DNA of 36,056 nt from Vibrio maritimus (GCA_000755425.1 BBMT01000024.1:1-36056), one strand, 5' to 3'. Positions 8,807 to 17,554 are shown, numbered from the stretch's first letter. Notes: generated by a model from the sequence alone, not told the origin. A program made the numbers and translations.

Positions 8807-9235
8807 CTAGCTACTGAGTGTTTTGCGAAGCCCGATACGGCTGTGGCCTTTTGGAAAATCATCAAAGCGTGTGAATTCTACAAATCCCAATTTTTGATAA
8901 AACACTGGCGCTTGCCAGCTTTGAGTCCACAACCAAAGCCCAGACAACTTGTTTTCAATGGCATATTGTTCTGCATGTTCCATCAGTTTACTGCCCATTC
9001 CAGTTCCTCGACAGCGGTCGTCGACCCAGAGTTCATCGATATACATCCAGTCCCAAAGAAGGTCTGCGGTCAGTGCAGCAATTAGCTCACCATTGTCATC
9101 GCGAACTGTCCAATTGACATGCTGTTTGTCATAGTTTGGCGCTACCTGTATTTGACTATGAGACTCAAGACCGGCAGTGAGCTCACTTTGTGACGTGTCA
9201 TTCAGGCGACCTTGGGCGAATTCGATATTAGGCAT
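8807..9235 (-). CDS. GNAT-family N-acetyltransferase
   Basis: A 142-residue Gcn5-related acetyltransferase. The acetyl-CoA pyrophosphate-binding motif is RCRGTGMGSKLM (Q/R-x-x-G-x-G/A), preceded by the strand MYIDELWVDD; the C-terminal motif B region reads VFYQKLGFVEFTRF. The start ATG at 9233-9235 is chosen because an AGAGGTG site lies just upstream; an upstream extension of 16 codons has no such site. The acceptor cannot be told from sequence. It is a lone minus-strand gene. Confidence 0.9.
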   Translation of the reverse strand: MPNIEFAQGRLNDTSQSELTAGLESHSQIQVAPNYDKQHVNWTVRDDNGELIAALTADLLWDWMYIDELWVDDRCRGTGMGSKLMEHAEQYAIENKLSGLWLWTQSWQAPVFYQKLGFVEFTRFDDFPKGHSRIGLRKTLSS

Positions 9236-9319
9236 TGTGCACCTCTGCTGCTTTATACGCGGGTAGGTAGATAGTGACTGCAATAGTACTAGAGTTGGTT
9301 GGCTTTTCCTATGAGAGTG

Positions 9320-9348
9320 AAAAAAGCCTCAACAGATGTTGAGGGCTT
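9320..9348 (-). terminator. Terminator of the cstA-type gene
   Basis: On the minus strand AAGCCCTCAAC-ATCT-GTTGAGGCTT, with a one-base bulge, is followed by six T. It lies about 45 bases past the transporter stop. Confidence 0.8.
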
Positions 9349-9392
9349 CAAAGTGTTCAGCTCAAATTTTGAGTTCAGCGTTTAGGGATAAC

Positions 9393-10875
9393 TCACGCCG
9401 TCTCTGTTTTGCCGATCGGTTTCTCTTCATCCGCTAGGTCAATATCACCTTTGCCTTTTGATTTCTTAATCACGTAGCCTGCGATAGAAAGTGAAGACAC
9501 GATACCTAGGATAGTTGATAGCTGCATTGGCAGACCGAAGCCTAGTGTCGCGTTGTTCAGGATGAAGGTAATGACTACCGTTGTCATGAATACCGCTGGT
9601 ACTGTGGTTACCCAGTGAAGCTTGTTATGGCGCAGTAGGTAAGCCGACGCAGTCCAAAGCATCATAACTGCCGTGGTTTGGTTCGCGAAACCGAAGTAGC
9701 GCCAGATAACACCGAAGTCTACTTGAGTTAGGATGCCACCGATAACGAACAGTGGGATAGCCATCATCAGGCGGTTGCGCAGGGTCTTTTGTTCCATGTT
9801 GAAGTATTCAGCAAGGATAAGACGGCTTGAGCGGAACGCTGTGTCACCAGAAGTAATCGGTAGAATAACCACACCTAGGAAGGCAAGCACACCACCAAAC
9901 ACACCGAGTAGACCAAATGACGCGCTATATACCACGTTACCAGGACCACCGTTCTTCACTGCTTCTGCTAGAGAATCGATAGAGCCGAAGAAAGATAGAG
10001 CCAGGGCACACCAGATTAGCGCGATAACACCTTCACCAATCATTGCACCGTAGAATACGAAGCGACCATTCTTTTCATTTTCCATGCAGCGAGCCATCAG
10101 AGGAGACTGAGTCGCGTGGAAGCCTGAGATAGCACCACAAGCGATAGTGATGAATAGAGCAGGCCAAAGTGGCAGGTCATTCGGGTTCATGTTGGTAAAC
10201 ATGTCACTGATTTCAAAGCCGCCCATGATTTGGTGCTCGCTTGACAGTGCAACCGCTGTGATAAGGCCAACAGACATGAAGATAAGCAGCGCACCGAACA
10301 GTGGTAGAAACGGCCGATGATTTTATCAACAGGTACAATTGTCGCGATGATGTAGTACGCGAAAATAATCACTACCATGGTAGTCATGCTCATCGACATG
10401 TCCATTTGGTCGTTCACTAGGTTAGTAATCATGCCAGCAGGCGCTGAAACGAAAACCACACCAACCAGTAGCAATAGGACGATGGCAAAAATGTTCATAA
10501 AGTGTTTGGCGCCATTGCCTAAGTAACGACCGGTAATGGTAGGTACAGATGCACCGCCATTGCGAACCGATAGCATACCTGAGAAGTAATCGTGTACCGC
10601 ACCTGCGAAGATACAGCCGATAACAATCCAAAGCATTGCTGCAGGACCATAAAGAGCACCCATGATTGGGCCAAAGATAGGGCCAACACCTGCGATGTTC
10701 AGTAGTTGAACCAAGTACACTTTCTTGGTCGACATTGGAACGTATCAACGCCATCTGCTTTCGTATGAGCAGGGGTTTGACGTTTTTCGTTAATACCAAA
10801 GACTTTCTCAATGAAAGCCCCGTAGATAAAGTAGCCGCCAATCAAGGCTGCAACACAAGTTAAAAACCACAACAT
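9393..10875 (-). CDS. cstA: CstA-family transporter, probable pyruvate/peptide uptake protein (frame broken by two missing bases)
   Basis: Polytopic inner-membrane protein of the carbon starvation CstA family; E. coli members CstA and BtsT take up pyruvate. Family motifs include DGVDYVPMSTKK (restored), NIAGVGPIFGPIMGALYG, FAGAVHDYFSGM, CGAISGFHATQSPLMARC and LPITSGDTAFRSSRL. Two single-base deletions split it: one at 10744 (GATACG for GATTACG in the coding sense) and one at 10303-10304 (TACCACTG for TACCCACTG). Restored length is 494 residues, well below the roughly 700 of E. coli CstA and BtsT, so this is a short subfamily. The start at 10873-10875 is preceded by CTAGGGAT. Upstream lies a five-copy LytTR-type operator array, and btsSR is 4 kb away. 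Confidence 0.92.
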
Positions 10876-10918
10876 AACTGTTATCCCTAGTTTGTGATGA
10901 CATTAATTTCTGGTAACC

Positions 10919-10924
10919 ATTATA
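10919..10924 (-). promoter_or_regulatory. -10 element of the cstA-type gene
   Basis: A consensus TATAAT on the minus strand, 44 bases before the start codon. No good -35 hexamer is present at 17 bases spacing (ATGTGG), which fits an activator-dependent promoter with the operator array directly upstream. Confidence 0.6.
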
Positions 10925-10959
10925 AAAATGATGAATTGACTCCACATTGGCTTATTCGG

Positions 10960-11048
10960 TTAGTGGCGAAATAGCTGATTAAGTGGTCAATAGCTAAGTT
11001 AAGTGGTTTTGCTGATAACTAAGCGGTCGAATTTATCGGGTAAGTGGC
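10960..11048 (-). promoter_or_regulatory. Five-copy BtsR (LytTR) operator array upstream of the cstA-type gene
   Basis: On the minus strand, in the direction of cstA: GCCACTTA (11048-11041), ACCGCTTA (11027-11020), ACCACTTA (11007-11000), ACCACTTA (10987-10980), and a weaker GCCACTAA (10967-10960). Starts are 21, 20, 20 and 20 bases apart, i.e. on the same face of the helix. The E. coli BtsR site, as I recall it, is a direct repeat of ACC(G/A)CT(C/T)A with a 13-base spacer, which is the same word and the same period. The array lies 85-173 bases from the cstA start and 105-193 bases from the divergent DUF2799 gene. Confidence 0.8.
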
Positions 11049-11152
11049 AGAATAAAAGCGTGAAGTGAGTCACTTTCGCTGTTTGAGAGTGGCAAAACTG
11101 CGTGAGAACTGGCATTGTTATCGACAGATATTTATCGACATAAAGGGAAATC

Positions 11153-11506
11153 ATGAGAGCGCTAATCATCGTTGCGACCAGCTTGTTGGCATTTGGCTGT
11201 GCTAAAGGTGTGGACGATCTTGCTAAAGAAGGAAGCTGGGATCAGATCGGCTATCAAGATGGCGTGAGAGGGCAGCTATCTCGTAGTTATTCAGATTTAA
11301 ATAAGCTCGGTGAAGCGGTGCACTCTGAATATGATGCCGGCTATCAGCGCGGTGTTATCGAGTTTTGTGATGCTGATTTCGCGTACCAAATTGGTTTGTC
11401 TGGGCAATACTATACTGGCGCATGTGAAGGTCTGCCTGAAGCGCAACGTTTTCGAATGGAGTGGCAACGAGGCTGGACAGATTACTCTCAGCAAAGTGGC
11501 TTTTAA
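11153..11506 (+). CDS. DUF2799 domain-containing putative lipoprotein
   Basis: A 117-residue exported protein. The N terminus MRALIIVATSLLAFGC is a type II signal peptide with C16 as lipidation site; the lipobox (A-F-G-C) is slightly off the L-A-G-C norm. The mature part repeats short aromatic-glycine words (GYQDGVRG, YDAGYQRGV, QRGWTDY), as in DUF2799 proteins. Function unknown. An AAGGGAAAT site precedes the start. It is divergent from the cstA-type gene, so the operator array could also serve it. A bidirectional terminator follows. Confidence 0.85.
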   Translation: MRALIIVATSLLAFGCAKGVDDLAKEGSWDQIGYQDGVRGQLSRSYSDLNKLGEAVHSEYDAGYQRGVIEFCDADFAYQIGLSGQYYTGACEGLPEAQRFRMEWQRGWTDYSQQSGF

Positions 11507-11525
11507 TAGCCTCTCTCATTGCCGT

Positions 11526-11560
11526 AAAAAGGTTAGCTTAGTGCTAACCCTTTTGGTTTT
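11526..11560. terminator. Bidirectional terminator between DUF2799 gene and murQ
   Basis: AAAA-GGTTAGC (to 11537) pairs with GCTAACC-C-TTTT (11543-11554) around loop TTAGT, flanked by A and T runs on either side; it serves both convergent genes. Confidence 0.85.
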
Positions 11561-11587
11561 ATATGACCATCCAACGTAAAGCAGCGT

Positions 11588-12517
11588 TTAACTGGCGCTG
11601 TTCTCGCTATCTACGGCTTTGCGAAGAAATCCATCTTGCTTGGTAAGCTGCTTTTCGGCGCTGACTTTGTCTAGACCTGTTAGGATCATCAATATTGATA
11701 GCTTCACATCATAGTCTGTCTGTTTGAGTGCTGTCGTCGCAGTCTCTTTGTTGCAGTCGGTTGCTTGCATCACGATGCGGGTTGCACGGGCAACCAATTT
11801 TGCGTTGGTTGCCTTCACATCCACCATCAGATTTTGATAGCTCTTGCCTAAGCGGATCATGCTCGCGGTGGTTAGCATGTTCAGAACCAGCTTTTGCGCA
11901 GTGCCTGACTTTAAACGCGTCGAGCCAGTGAGTGCTTCTGGTCCGACGACAGGGCTAATGGCAATATTCGCTACGTTGGCAATATCAGAGGCTGGATTAC
12001 ATGACAGTGCCACCGACGTCGCGCCTATTTCGTTGGTATATTCGAGAGCTCCAATAACATAAGGTGTACGCCCGCTCGCCGCGATGCCCACCACCACATC
12101 TTTGTCGGTAAGCGCGATACCTTTTAAGTCTTGCGCGCCGAGCACAGGGTCATCTTCTGCTCCTTCTTTGGCTCTAAACATTGCATCTTTACCGCCAGCA
12201 ATGATGCCAACCACCATCTCTGGGGCGGTACCAAAGGTAGGCGGGCATTCTGATGCATCCAGCACTCCAAGACGACCGCTGGTTCCAGCGCCAACATAAA
12301 GTAAGCGCCCTCCTTGCTTGAAGGCTTTTGTAATGGCATCGACAGCCTGGGCTATCTCAGGGATCACTTTTTCGACGGCTAGCGGAACCAGACTGTCCTG
12401 CTGATTCATACGCACCAGGATTTGCTCTGACGAGAGCAGGTCGATATCCATGGTTTCTGGATTGCGTCCTTCAGAGACGAGCTGGGAAAGCGCATTTAAT
12501 AAAGCGTCGTTTGTCAT
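11588..12517 (-). CDS. murQ: MurQ, N-acetylmuramic acid 6-phosphate etherase
   Basis: Cleaves the D-lactyl ether of MurNAc-6-phosphate to GlcNAc-6-phosphate and lactate during murein recycling. The SIS-domain loop GAGTSGRLGVLDASECPPTFG is visible in two halves, with E90 (in LDASE) as the expected general acid/base; a second motif AASGRTPYV lies near residue 150 and GSTRLKSGTAQKL near 200. 309 residues, intact, the normal length. The start is eight bases past the anmK stop, so the two form one operon in pathway order: AnmK makes the substrate of MurQ. Confidence 0.97.
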   Translation of the reverse strand: MTNDALLNALSQLVSEGRNPETMDIDLLSSEQILVRMNQQDSLVPLAVEKVIPEIAQAVDAITKAFKQGGRLLYVGAGTSGRLGVLDASECPPTFGTAPEMVVGIIAGGKDAMFRAKEGAEDDPVLGAQDLKGIALTDKDVVVGIAASGRTPYVIGALEYTNEIGATSVALSCNPASDIANVANIAISPVVGPEALTGSTRLKSGTAQKLVLNMLTTASMIRLGKSYQNLMVDVKATNAKLVARATRIVMQATDCNKETATTALKQTDYDVKLSILMILTGLDKVSAEKQLTKQDGFLRKAVDSENSAS

Positions 12518-12525
12518 AGTGAGTC

Positions 12526-13644
12526 CTAATCAGCAGGGTAAAAGACACCCAGTGGCACGGCTTTGCTAGCGCCGGTCACTGAGGGAAGATTGCTAGGTAT
12601 TTTATGGATAAAACAGTGCGCCAGCCAAGCAAAGGCCATCGACTCCATGTAGTCACCACTGATCGCTTCGCTATCGGTAGAATCAACATGCCAGTTTGTC
12701 AGTAGCTCACTAAGGCGGCTCATGATAATCGGGTTGTTAGCACCTCCGCCACAGACGAGCAGTTTTGGGCTGGCGCCAACGCAGTAAGGTTTGACTGTTT
12801 GGGCGATAGTTATGGCGGTAAACTCTGTCAGCGTGCGCAATATGTCGTGGCTGTCAACGGCGTTATCTAATTTTGCCAGCTGAGCTTGCAACCACTCACC
12901 GTGATAATACTCGCGTCCGGTACTTTTAGGAGCGCTGCGCTTAAGGTAAGGTCGGTGAGCATCTGTGCCAACAAACTATTGTTAACGTTTCCTTGTTTGG
13001 CAAGGTGTGCATCCTGGTCGAAAGCTTGGCCAAAAGCGTGGGTACACCAATGATCCAAAAGCACATTGCCGGGGCCGGTATCAAATCCTACGACATCACC
13101 ATTTGGTTGCAGGACGGATACATTGGCAATGCCACCAATATTAAGGATCACCTGAGTCGATTCACTGTCGCTAAAAAGGTAGCGATGAAAAGCGGGTACC
13201 AAGGGCGCACCTTGACCACCTAGCGCCATGTCTTTGCGCCTGAAATCACCGACAGTATTAATGCCTGTGAGCGCAGCAACTAGGTTGTTATTGCCAAGCT
13301 GAGTAGTAAATGGCGTGTCACCATCTGGTTGGTGAAAAACCGTCTGGCCATGATTGCCGATTGCGGTGATTTCATCAGCGCTGTAGTTCGATTTTGCGAG
13401 TAGTGAGTCCACCGCACGAGCATAGAGTTTGCCGAGTTTATGGTCGAGCTCACCAATTTTTTTAGGCTGGTGAGCTGTCCCTGGCATATCGCGAGTACCT
13501 CACTTTTTAGGGCGTCGGGATAGCTCAAGAAATCGCTGTCGACGAGACGAATCTGCTTGTCCCTAATCGCAACAATGGCGGTGTCGACACATCTAGGCTC
13601 GTGCCTGACATGATACCGATATACAACGCTTCCTTTGACATCAT
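12526..13644 (-). CDS. anmK: AnmK, anhydro-N-acetylmuramic acid kinase (three missing bases)
   Basis: Hydrolyses and phosphorylates 1,6-anhydro-MurNAc to MurNAc-6-phosphate. The N terminus MMSKEALYIGIMSGTSLDG carries the ATPase-fold phosphate loop; further motifs are TAIGNHGQTVFHQP, LNIGGIANVS, GFDTGPGNVLLD and VCGGGANNP. The frame is broken three times: near 13590 (GATGTG for GATGGTG), in the T run 13457-13463 (seven where eight are needed, restoring KKIGELDHK), and near 12924-12934 (restoring a K-S-T-G-R-E-Y segment). The corrected product is about 373 residues, against 369 in E. coli. CGGAGT precedes the first of two adjacent ATGs. Divergent from nagZ, co-directional with murQ. Confidence 0.93.
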
Positions 13645-13743
13645 AAACTTACTCCGTTTTTACTCAGCTTTATTGTAAATCAAAAACAATAGGAATAACC
13701 TCTGGGGATGCCCATTTGATAATAAATTTGCAGAGGAGCAATT

Positions 13744-14727
13744 ATGGGACCGCTATGGATTGATGTGGCAGGCTACGAACTGACTGCGGAAGATCGCGAA
13801 ATTTTGGAGCACCCAACCGTCGGTGGCTTGATTCTGTTTGCTAGAAACTACCATGACTCCGAGCAGCTTATTGAACTCAATCGACAAATCCGTCAAGCGG
13901 CGAAAAAGCCTATCGTCATTGGTGTCGATCAAGAGGGTGGGCGAGTACAACGTTTCCGTGATGGGTTTACTTTGCTGCCGCCTGCGGCGCGGTATGCCAA
14001 GCTTAAAGACGAAGCCTTGGCTCATCAGGCTGGCTGGCTGATGGCCGCAGAGCTGATTGCTCATGACATCGATTTAAGTTTTGCGCCTGTGCTTGACCAA
14101 GGAGAGCAAAGTAAAGCCATTGGTAATCGCGCCTTTGGTGATAACTTCCAAACTATCGTTCAGTACACCACCGCTTTTATGGCGGGTATGAAGTCAGCGG
14201 GTATGGCGACAACCGGTAAGCACTTTCCTGGACACGGTGGCGTAACCGCAGACTCGCATCTTGAAACACCAGTGGATAATCGAGATTCTATTTTTGAGGA
14301 TGATATGCGCATCTTCCAGGCTCACATCAAAGCGGGCGTGCTTGATGCGATGATGCCAGCACACGTGGTGTTCCCTCACTATGATGACAAGCCAGCGAGT
14401 GGCTCAAGCTATTGGCTAAAAGACGTTCTTCGCAAGCAGCTTGGCTTCAATGGCATTGTGTTCTCTGATGACCTTTCTATGGAAGGCGCTGCGATTATGG
14501 GCGGCCCTGCGGCGCGCGCTCAGCAAGCACTCGATGCGGGCTGCGATACGCTGTTGATGTGTAATAACCGCAACTCGACGATTGAAGTATTGGATAACCT
14601 GCCGATTACCAAAGTGAAGCAGGCAAGTCGTATGCTTAGAAAGAAAAACTTCGACTTTGAAGAGCTTAAGAAAAGCGCTCAGTGGAAAGCGGCGAATAGT
14701 AAGGTGTTGTCGGCGCTGGAAGGCTAG
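13744..14727 (+). CDS. nagZ: NagZ, beta-N-acetylglucosaminidase
   Basis: Cytoplasmic family 3 glycosidase that removes GlcNAc from GlcNAc-anhydro-MurNAc peptides in murein recycling; its products also influence AmpC induction in some bacteria. The intact 327-residue protein shows VDQEGGRVQRF, the mobile loop motif KHFPGHGGVTADSH and the nucleophile D242 in FSDDLSMEGA, the residue number used for the V. cholerae enzyme. GAGGAGC precedes the ATG. It is divergent from anmK-murQ with 99 bases between, so the whole recycling block shares one promoter region. Confidence 0.97.
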   Translation: MGPLWIDVAGYELTAEDREILEHPTVGGLILFARNYHDSEQLIELNRQIRQAAKKPIVIGVDQEGGRVQRFRDGFTLLPPAARYAKLKDEALAHQAGWLMAAELIAHDIDLSFAPVLDQGEQSKAIGNRAFGDNFQTIVQYTTAFMAGMKSAGMATTGKHFPGHGGVTADSHLETPVDNRDSIFEDDMRIFQAHIKAGVLDAMMPAHVVFPHYDDKPASGSSYWLKDVLRKQLGFNGIVFSDDLSMEGAAIMGGPAARAQQALDAGCDTLLMCNNRNSTIEVLDNLPITKVKQASRMLRKKNFDFEELKKSAQWKAANSKVLSALEG

Positions 14728-14763
14728 AGGGGGAGTCTCAGAATTAGAACAACTCCCAGCGAG

Positions 14764-14855
14764 CGTCATTCCACTGGCCGTGCGCCTGCGCAGGCAGGAA
14801 TCTACTTGAAGCTTGGTGCGCGCATTGAGTAGACCCCTGCCTACGCAGGGGTGAC
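14764..14855. repeat. REP-like palindromic pair (BIME-type)
   Basis: Two related GC-rich palindromic units in inverted orientation. The first runs from GTCATTCC (14765) through GCCTGCGCAGGC to GGAATCTACT (14806). The second, read on the minus strand, runs GTCACCCC-TGCGTAGGCA-GGGGTCTACT (14854 to 14828). They share GTCA..CC, TGCG.AGGCAGG and TCTACT. Extragenic position between the 3' ends of two convergent genes is typical; it may also terminate or insulate transcription. Confidence 0.75.
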
Positions 14856-14880
14856 GAAGTATTTGAGCTAGCTGAAGGTA

Positions 14881-15606
14881 TCAGTGAAACCCCAGCGTCT
14901 CTTTCAACGACTTCAAATACCGACGACTCACCGGTATCGGATGGTCACTTTGAGTAATGATCTCTGCCAGCCCGTTCTCCAATAGCTTGATCTCTTTAAT
15001 CGCCTTTACATTGACCAAAAACTGTCGATGACAGCGAATAAGCGACGTCTTATCTTCAATCACTTTCAGCGTTAATTGCGAGGTCGCTTTCTGGGTCGCG
15101 GTTTGAACGTGCACACCTGAAAGGTCACTATAAGCAAACTCTACATCTTTAGTGGCAATAATGACGATACGGTTATGGCCGGAACAGGGAATTTGGTCGA
15201 GCGCTTTTGGTGCTATGGGATCAAAGCTTTCTGTTTGGGTTGTATCGCGTTTGTTTAGGCGCTTGACGGTTTTGGCTAAACGACAAGGGTCGACGGGCTT
15301 GAGCAGATAATCGAACGCATTGTCTTCGAAAGCTTGGATTGCGTATTGGTCATACGCAGTGACAAATACGACATTCGGCATAGTATCTGGGTCTAACATG
15401 CTCAAAAGCTCAATGCCAGTGATCTGTGGCATCTGAATATCGAGGAACACCACATCAGGCTTGTGTTGATTTATTTTCTTCAAACCTTCGATTGCGTTGC
15501 TGGCCTGATCGATGATCTCAATCTGCTCAAACTCAGATAAAAGCTCAATAAGCTCCTCACGAGCAAATAACTCATCATCAATTACTATAGCGGTTAACCG
15601 TGTCAT
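14881..15606 (-). CDS. btsR: BtsR-type LytTR response regulator
   Basis: Response regulator with receiver domain (residues 1-120; phospho-acceptor D56 in VVFLDIQMP, K in LLKPVD) and a C-terminal LytTR DNA-binding domain (from about 140; IPCSGHNRI, LIRCHRQFLVN, PVSRRYLKSLKE). These segments align closely with E. coli BtsR, including the last block. In E. coli BtsS senses extracellular pyruvate and BtsR activates the btsT transporter gene. Its ATG overlaps the btsS stop by four bases (ATGA), so the pair is translationally coupled. The nearby operator array ahead of the cstA-type gene is its likely target. Confidence 0.94.
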   Translation of the reverse strand: MTRLTAIVIDDELFAREELIELLSEFEQIEIIDQASNAIEGLKKINQHKPDVVFLDIQMPQITGIELLSMLDPDTMPNVVFVTAYDQYAIQAFEDNAFDYLLKPVDPCRLAKTVKRLNKRDTTQTESFDPIAPKALDQIPCSGHNRIVIIATKDVEFAYSDLSGVHVQTATQKATSQLTLKVIEDKTSLIRCHRQFLVNVKAIKEIKLLENGLAEIITQSDHPIPVSRRYLKSLKETLGFH

Positions 15607-17305
15607 GAAGCGATAGCCGTCCTTTTATCGTCTGAATTTACGGGCGCTGGAATAATAAAGCTCATCCGTGTGTGTTGCTGGTTTTCCACTTCAATTTTTA
15701 GCGCTGAGTCACGTCCAAATTGATTGCGTAGGCGTTTATCTACGATTTGCATGCCCAGGCCTTGGTGATCTTGTTTTTGTGGCTGGTAGGTGCCAGCGTT
15801 ATCTTCTACTGTCAGCCGATAACCTTGCTCACACGGTTCACTGAATATTCGAATCGACCACCTTCGAGTAGATTAGAGATGCCGTGCTTAATGGCATTTT
15901 CAACCAATGGCTGCAAGGTAAAGCTAGGCACGGTTTGTTCGAGTAGCTCGGGGCTGATATCAATATCTACTTCTAAGCGGTCGGTAAACCGGGCTTTCTC
16001 TATGGTTAGATAGGCATTGACGTGCGCGAGTTCTTCTTTAAGTGTCACCGTCTCGATGTTTTGTTTTAGGTTACTGCGGAAGAACTGCGACAAGTGCTGG
16101 ATCAAACTGCGCGCTTTATCCGGGTCACGACGGGTAATGGCACTAATGGTATTGAGCGCGTTAAACAGAAAGTGAGGATTGACCTGCGCATGTAGCAGCT
16201 TGATTTCCGCTTGGTTAAGCAAGGTTTGCTTGTGGATGTAATCACCATGCAGGATCTGACTAGAGAGTAGCTGGGCAATCCCTTCGGCCATCGACATGTT
16301 AATGGTCGAGAACAGTTTTCGTTTCGGCTCGTACAGCTTTATGGTACCAATTACTTCATCACCTGTACGTAGTGGAATGATCAGTGCTGAACCTAGCTTA
16401 CAGTCTTTGGAGATCGAGCATTGATAGGGGTTTTCCTTACCGTCAAGGTAGATGATATCGTTGTTGTTCATCGAGTCGAGGGTGCTTTGCGATGAGATGG
16501 GGCGGTTGAGTTTATGATGGTCTGCGCCAATACCAACAAACGCCAGAATCTTCTCTCGATCAGTAATGGCAACAGCACCGACATTGGTCTCTTCGTAGAT
16601 AATACGTGCAATTTTGCTGGCATTGTCGGAGTTAAAACCGTGCACCAAAATCCCCACCGAGCGTTCAGCAATGTTTAAAGCACGACGTGAAAAGGTTGCT
16701 GAGTACTCTTCAAAGATGGTTTTGCGATCTTGCAGTATGCTCATAAATAGCGCGGCACCTACCGAATTGGCAATGATCATTGGCGCTGCGATATTGGAAA
16801 CGAGCGTGTAAGCTTGATCGAATGGTTTGGCGACTATCAAGATAATCAGCATCTGTACCACTTCGGCGACAAAGGTCACATAGAACACTACTAATGGATT
16901 GAATAGTTGCTCTTTCTTGCCTTTATGAAGAAAGTAAAGGTGCATGATGCCACCAATGACCCCTTCAGCGGTGGTTGAGATAGCACAAGCGACATCCGTA
17001 AAGCCGCCCAACGTGTAGCGGTGCATCCCCCCAGTAAAGCCGACAGCAAAACCGACGACTGGTCCACCAAATAATCCACCCATGACCGCACCAATGGCTC
17101 GCGTATTTGCAATCGCATCGTCGATCTGAAGGCCAAAGTAAGTGCCAAGAATACAAAATGAAGAGAACAGCACGTAGATGCTGAATTTATGACTCAAGCG
17201 ATTAGTCACGCTAAACAGCGGCAGGAACAGTGGTGTTTTGCTTAGCATATAAGCCAGCATCAGATACACACACATCTGTTGCAGTAGAGAGATAATTAAG
17301 TCCAT
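15603..17305 (-). CDS. btsS: BtsS-type LytS sensor histidine kinase (frame broken by one missing base)
   Basis: Inner-membrane sensor with a 5TM-LYT domain (residues 1-200; LLQQMCVYLMLAYMLSKTP, NTRAIGAVMGGL, GFTGGMHRYTLGG), a GAF domain (about 220-360; GAVAITDREKILAFVGIG) and a HisKA_7/HATPase module with the H of VNPHFLFNALNTI and the N box PLVENAIKHG. One base is missing at 15830: restoring it gives NRVEQGYRLTVEDNAG and the ATP-binding G box GLGMQIVDKRL, ending at the TGA at 15603-15605. Corrected length is 567 residues, against 561 for E. coli BtsS. The start at 17303-17305 has GAGGTGG upstream and matches the E. coli start; an upstream extension does not. Confidence 0.94.
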
Positions 17306-17414
17306 GGATACCACCTCAACCTCGATGGTTTTATTGTAACTCAAGTATGGACAAAGAGGAGAGGCTGGTGTCGAAGTCTGATCGCAGATCGAAAGCTAAC
17401 TAGAGATGAATTGT

Positions 17415-17432
17415 TGTAAACATAATTTTACG
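17415..17432. promoter_or_regulatory. TyrR box 1 upstream of aroF
   Basis: TGTAAA-CATAAT-TTTACG matches the TyrR consensus TGTAAA-N6-TTTACA at 11 of 12 positions; it lies upstream of the -35 element. Confidence 0.8.
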
Positions 17433-17437
17433 ATGGG

Positions 17438-17455
17438 TGTTTTTTTAAGTTTACG
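17438..17455. promoter_or_regulatory. TyrR box 2 (weak) upstream of aroF
   Basis: TGTTTT-TTTAAG-TTTACG, 8 of 12 consensus positions, begins 23 bases after box 1, so it is close to in phase on the helix, and abuts the -35 element. A strong-plus-weak box pair is the arrangement seen at TyrR-repressed promoters. Confidence 0.55.
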
Positions 17456-17456
17456 C

Positions 17457-17484
17457 TTGCATGTGTTTTTTATCTATGTATATT
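17457..17484 (+). promoter_or_regulatory. Probable aroF-tyrA promoter
   Basis: TTGCAT (17457-17462), 16-base spacer, TATATT (17479-17484). It lies directly after the weak TyrR box. Confidence 0.6.
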
Positions 17485-17527
17485 ACCAGTTAATGCTTAG
17501 CCGAACACGGAAGTGATAAAAGTTCGG

Positions 17528-17545
17528 TGTAAAAATAAATTTACA
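17528..17545. promoter_or_regulatory. TyrR box 3, perfect, at the aroF ribosome-binding site
   Basis: TGTAAA-AATAAA-TTTACA matches all 12 consensus positions. It ends where the AGGTGA ribosome-binding site of aroF starts, inside the transcribed leader if the promoter at 17457-17484 is used. Confidence 0.8.
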
Positions 17546-17554
17546 GGTGACGAG

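Noticed and set aside
10187..10841. Two or three separate small membrane proteins instead of one CstA
   Set aside because: The pieces join into one family-consistent CstA sequence when two single bases are restored.
17513..17554. Upstream extension of AroF by 14 residues
   Set aside because: It would place coding sequence across a perfect TyrR box and the ribosome-binding site; the N terminus at 17555 matches E. coli AroF.
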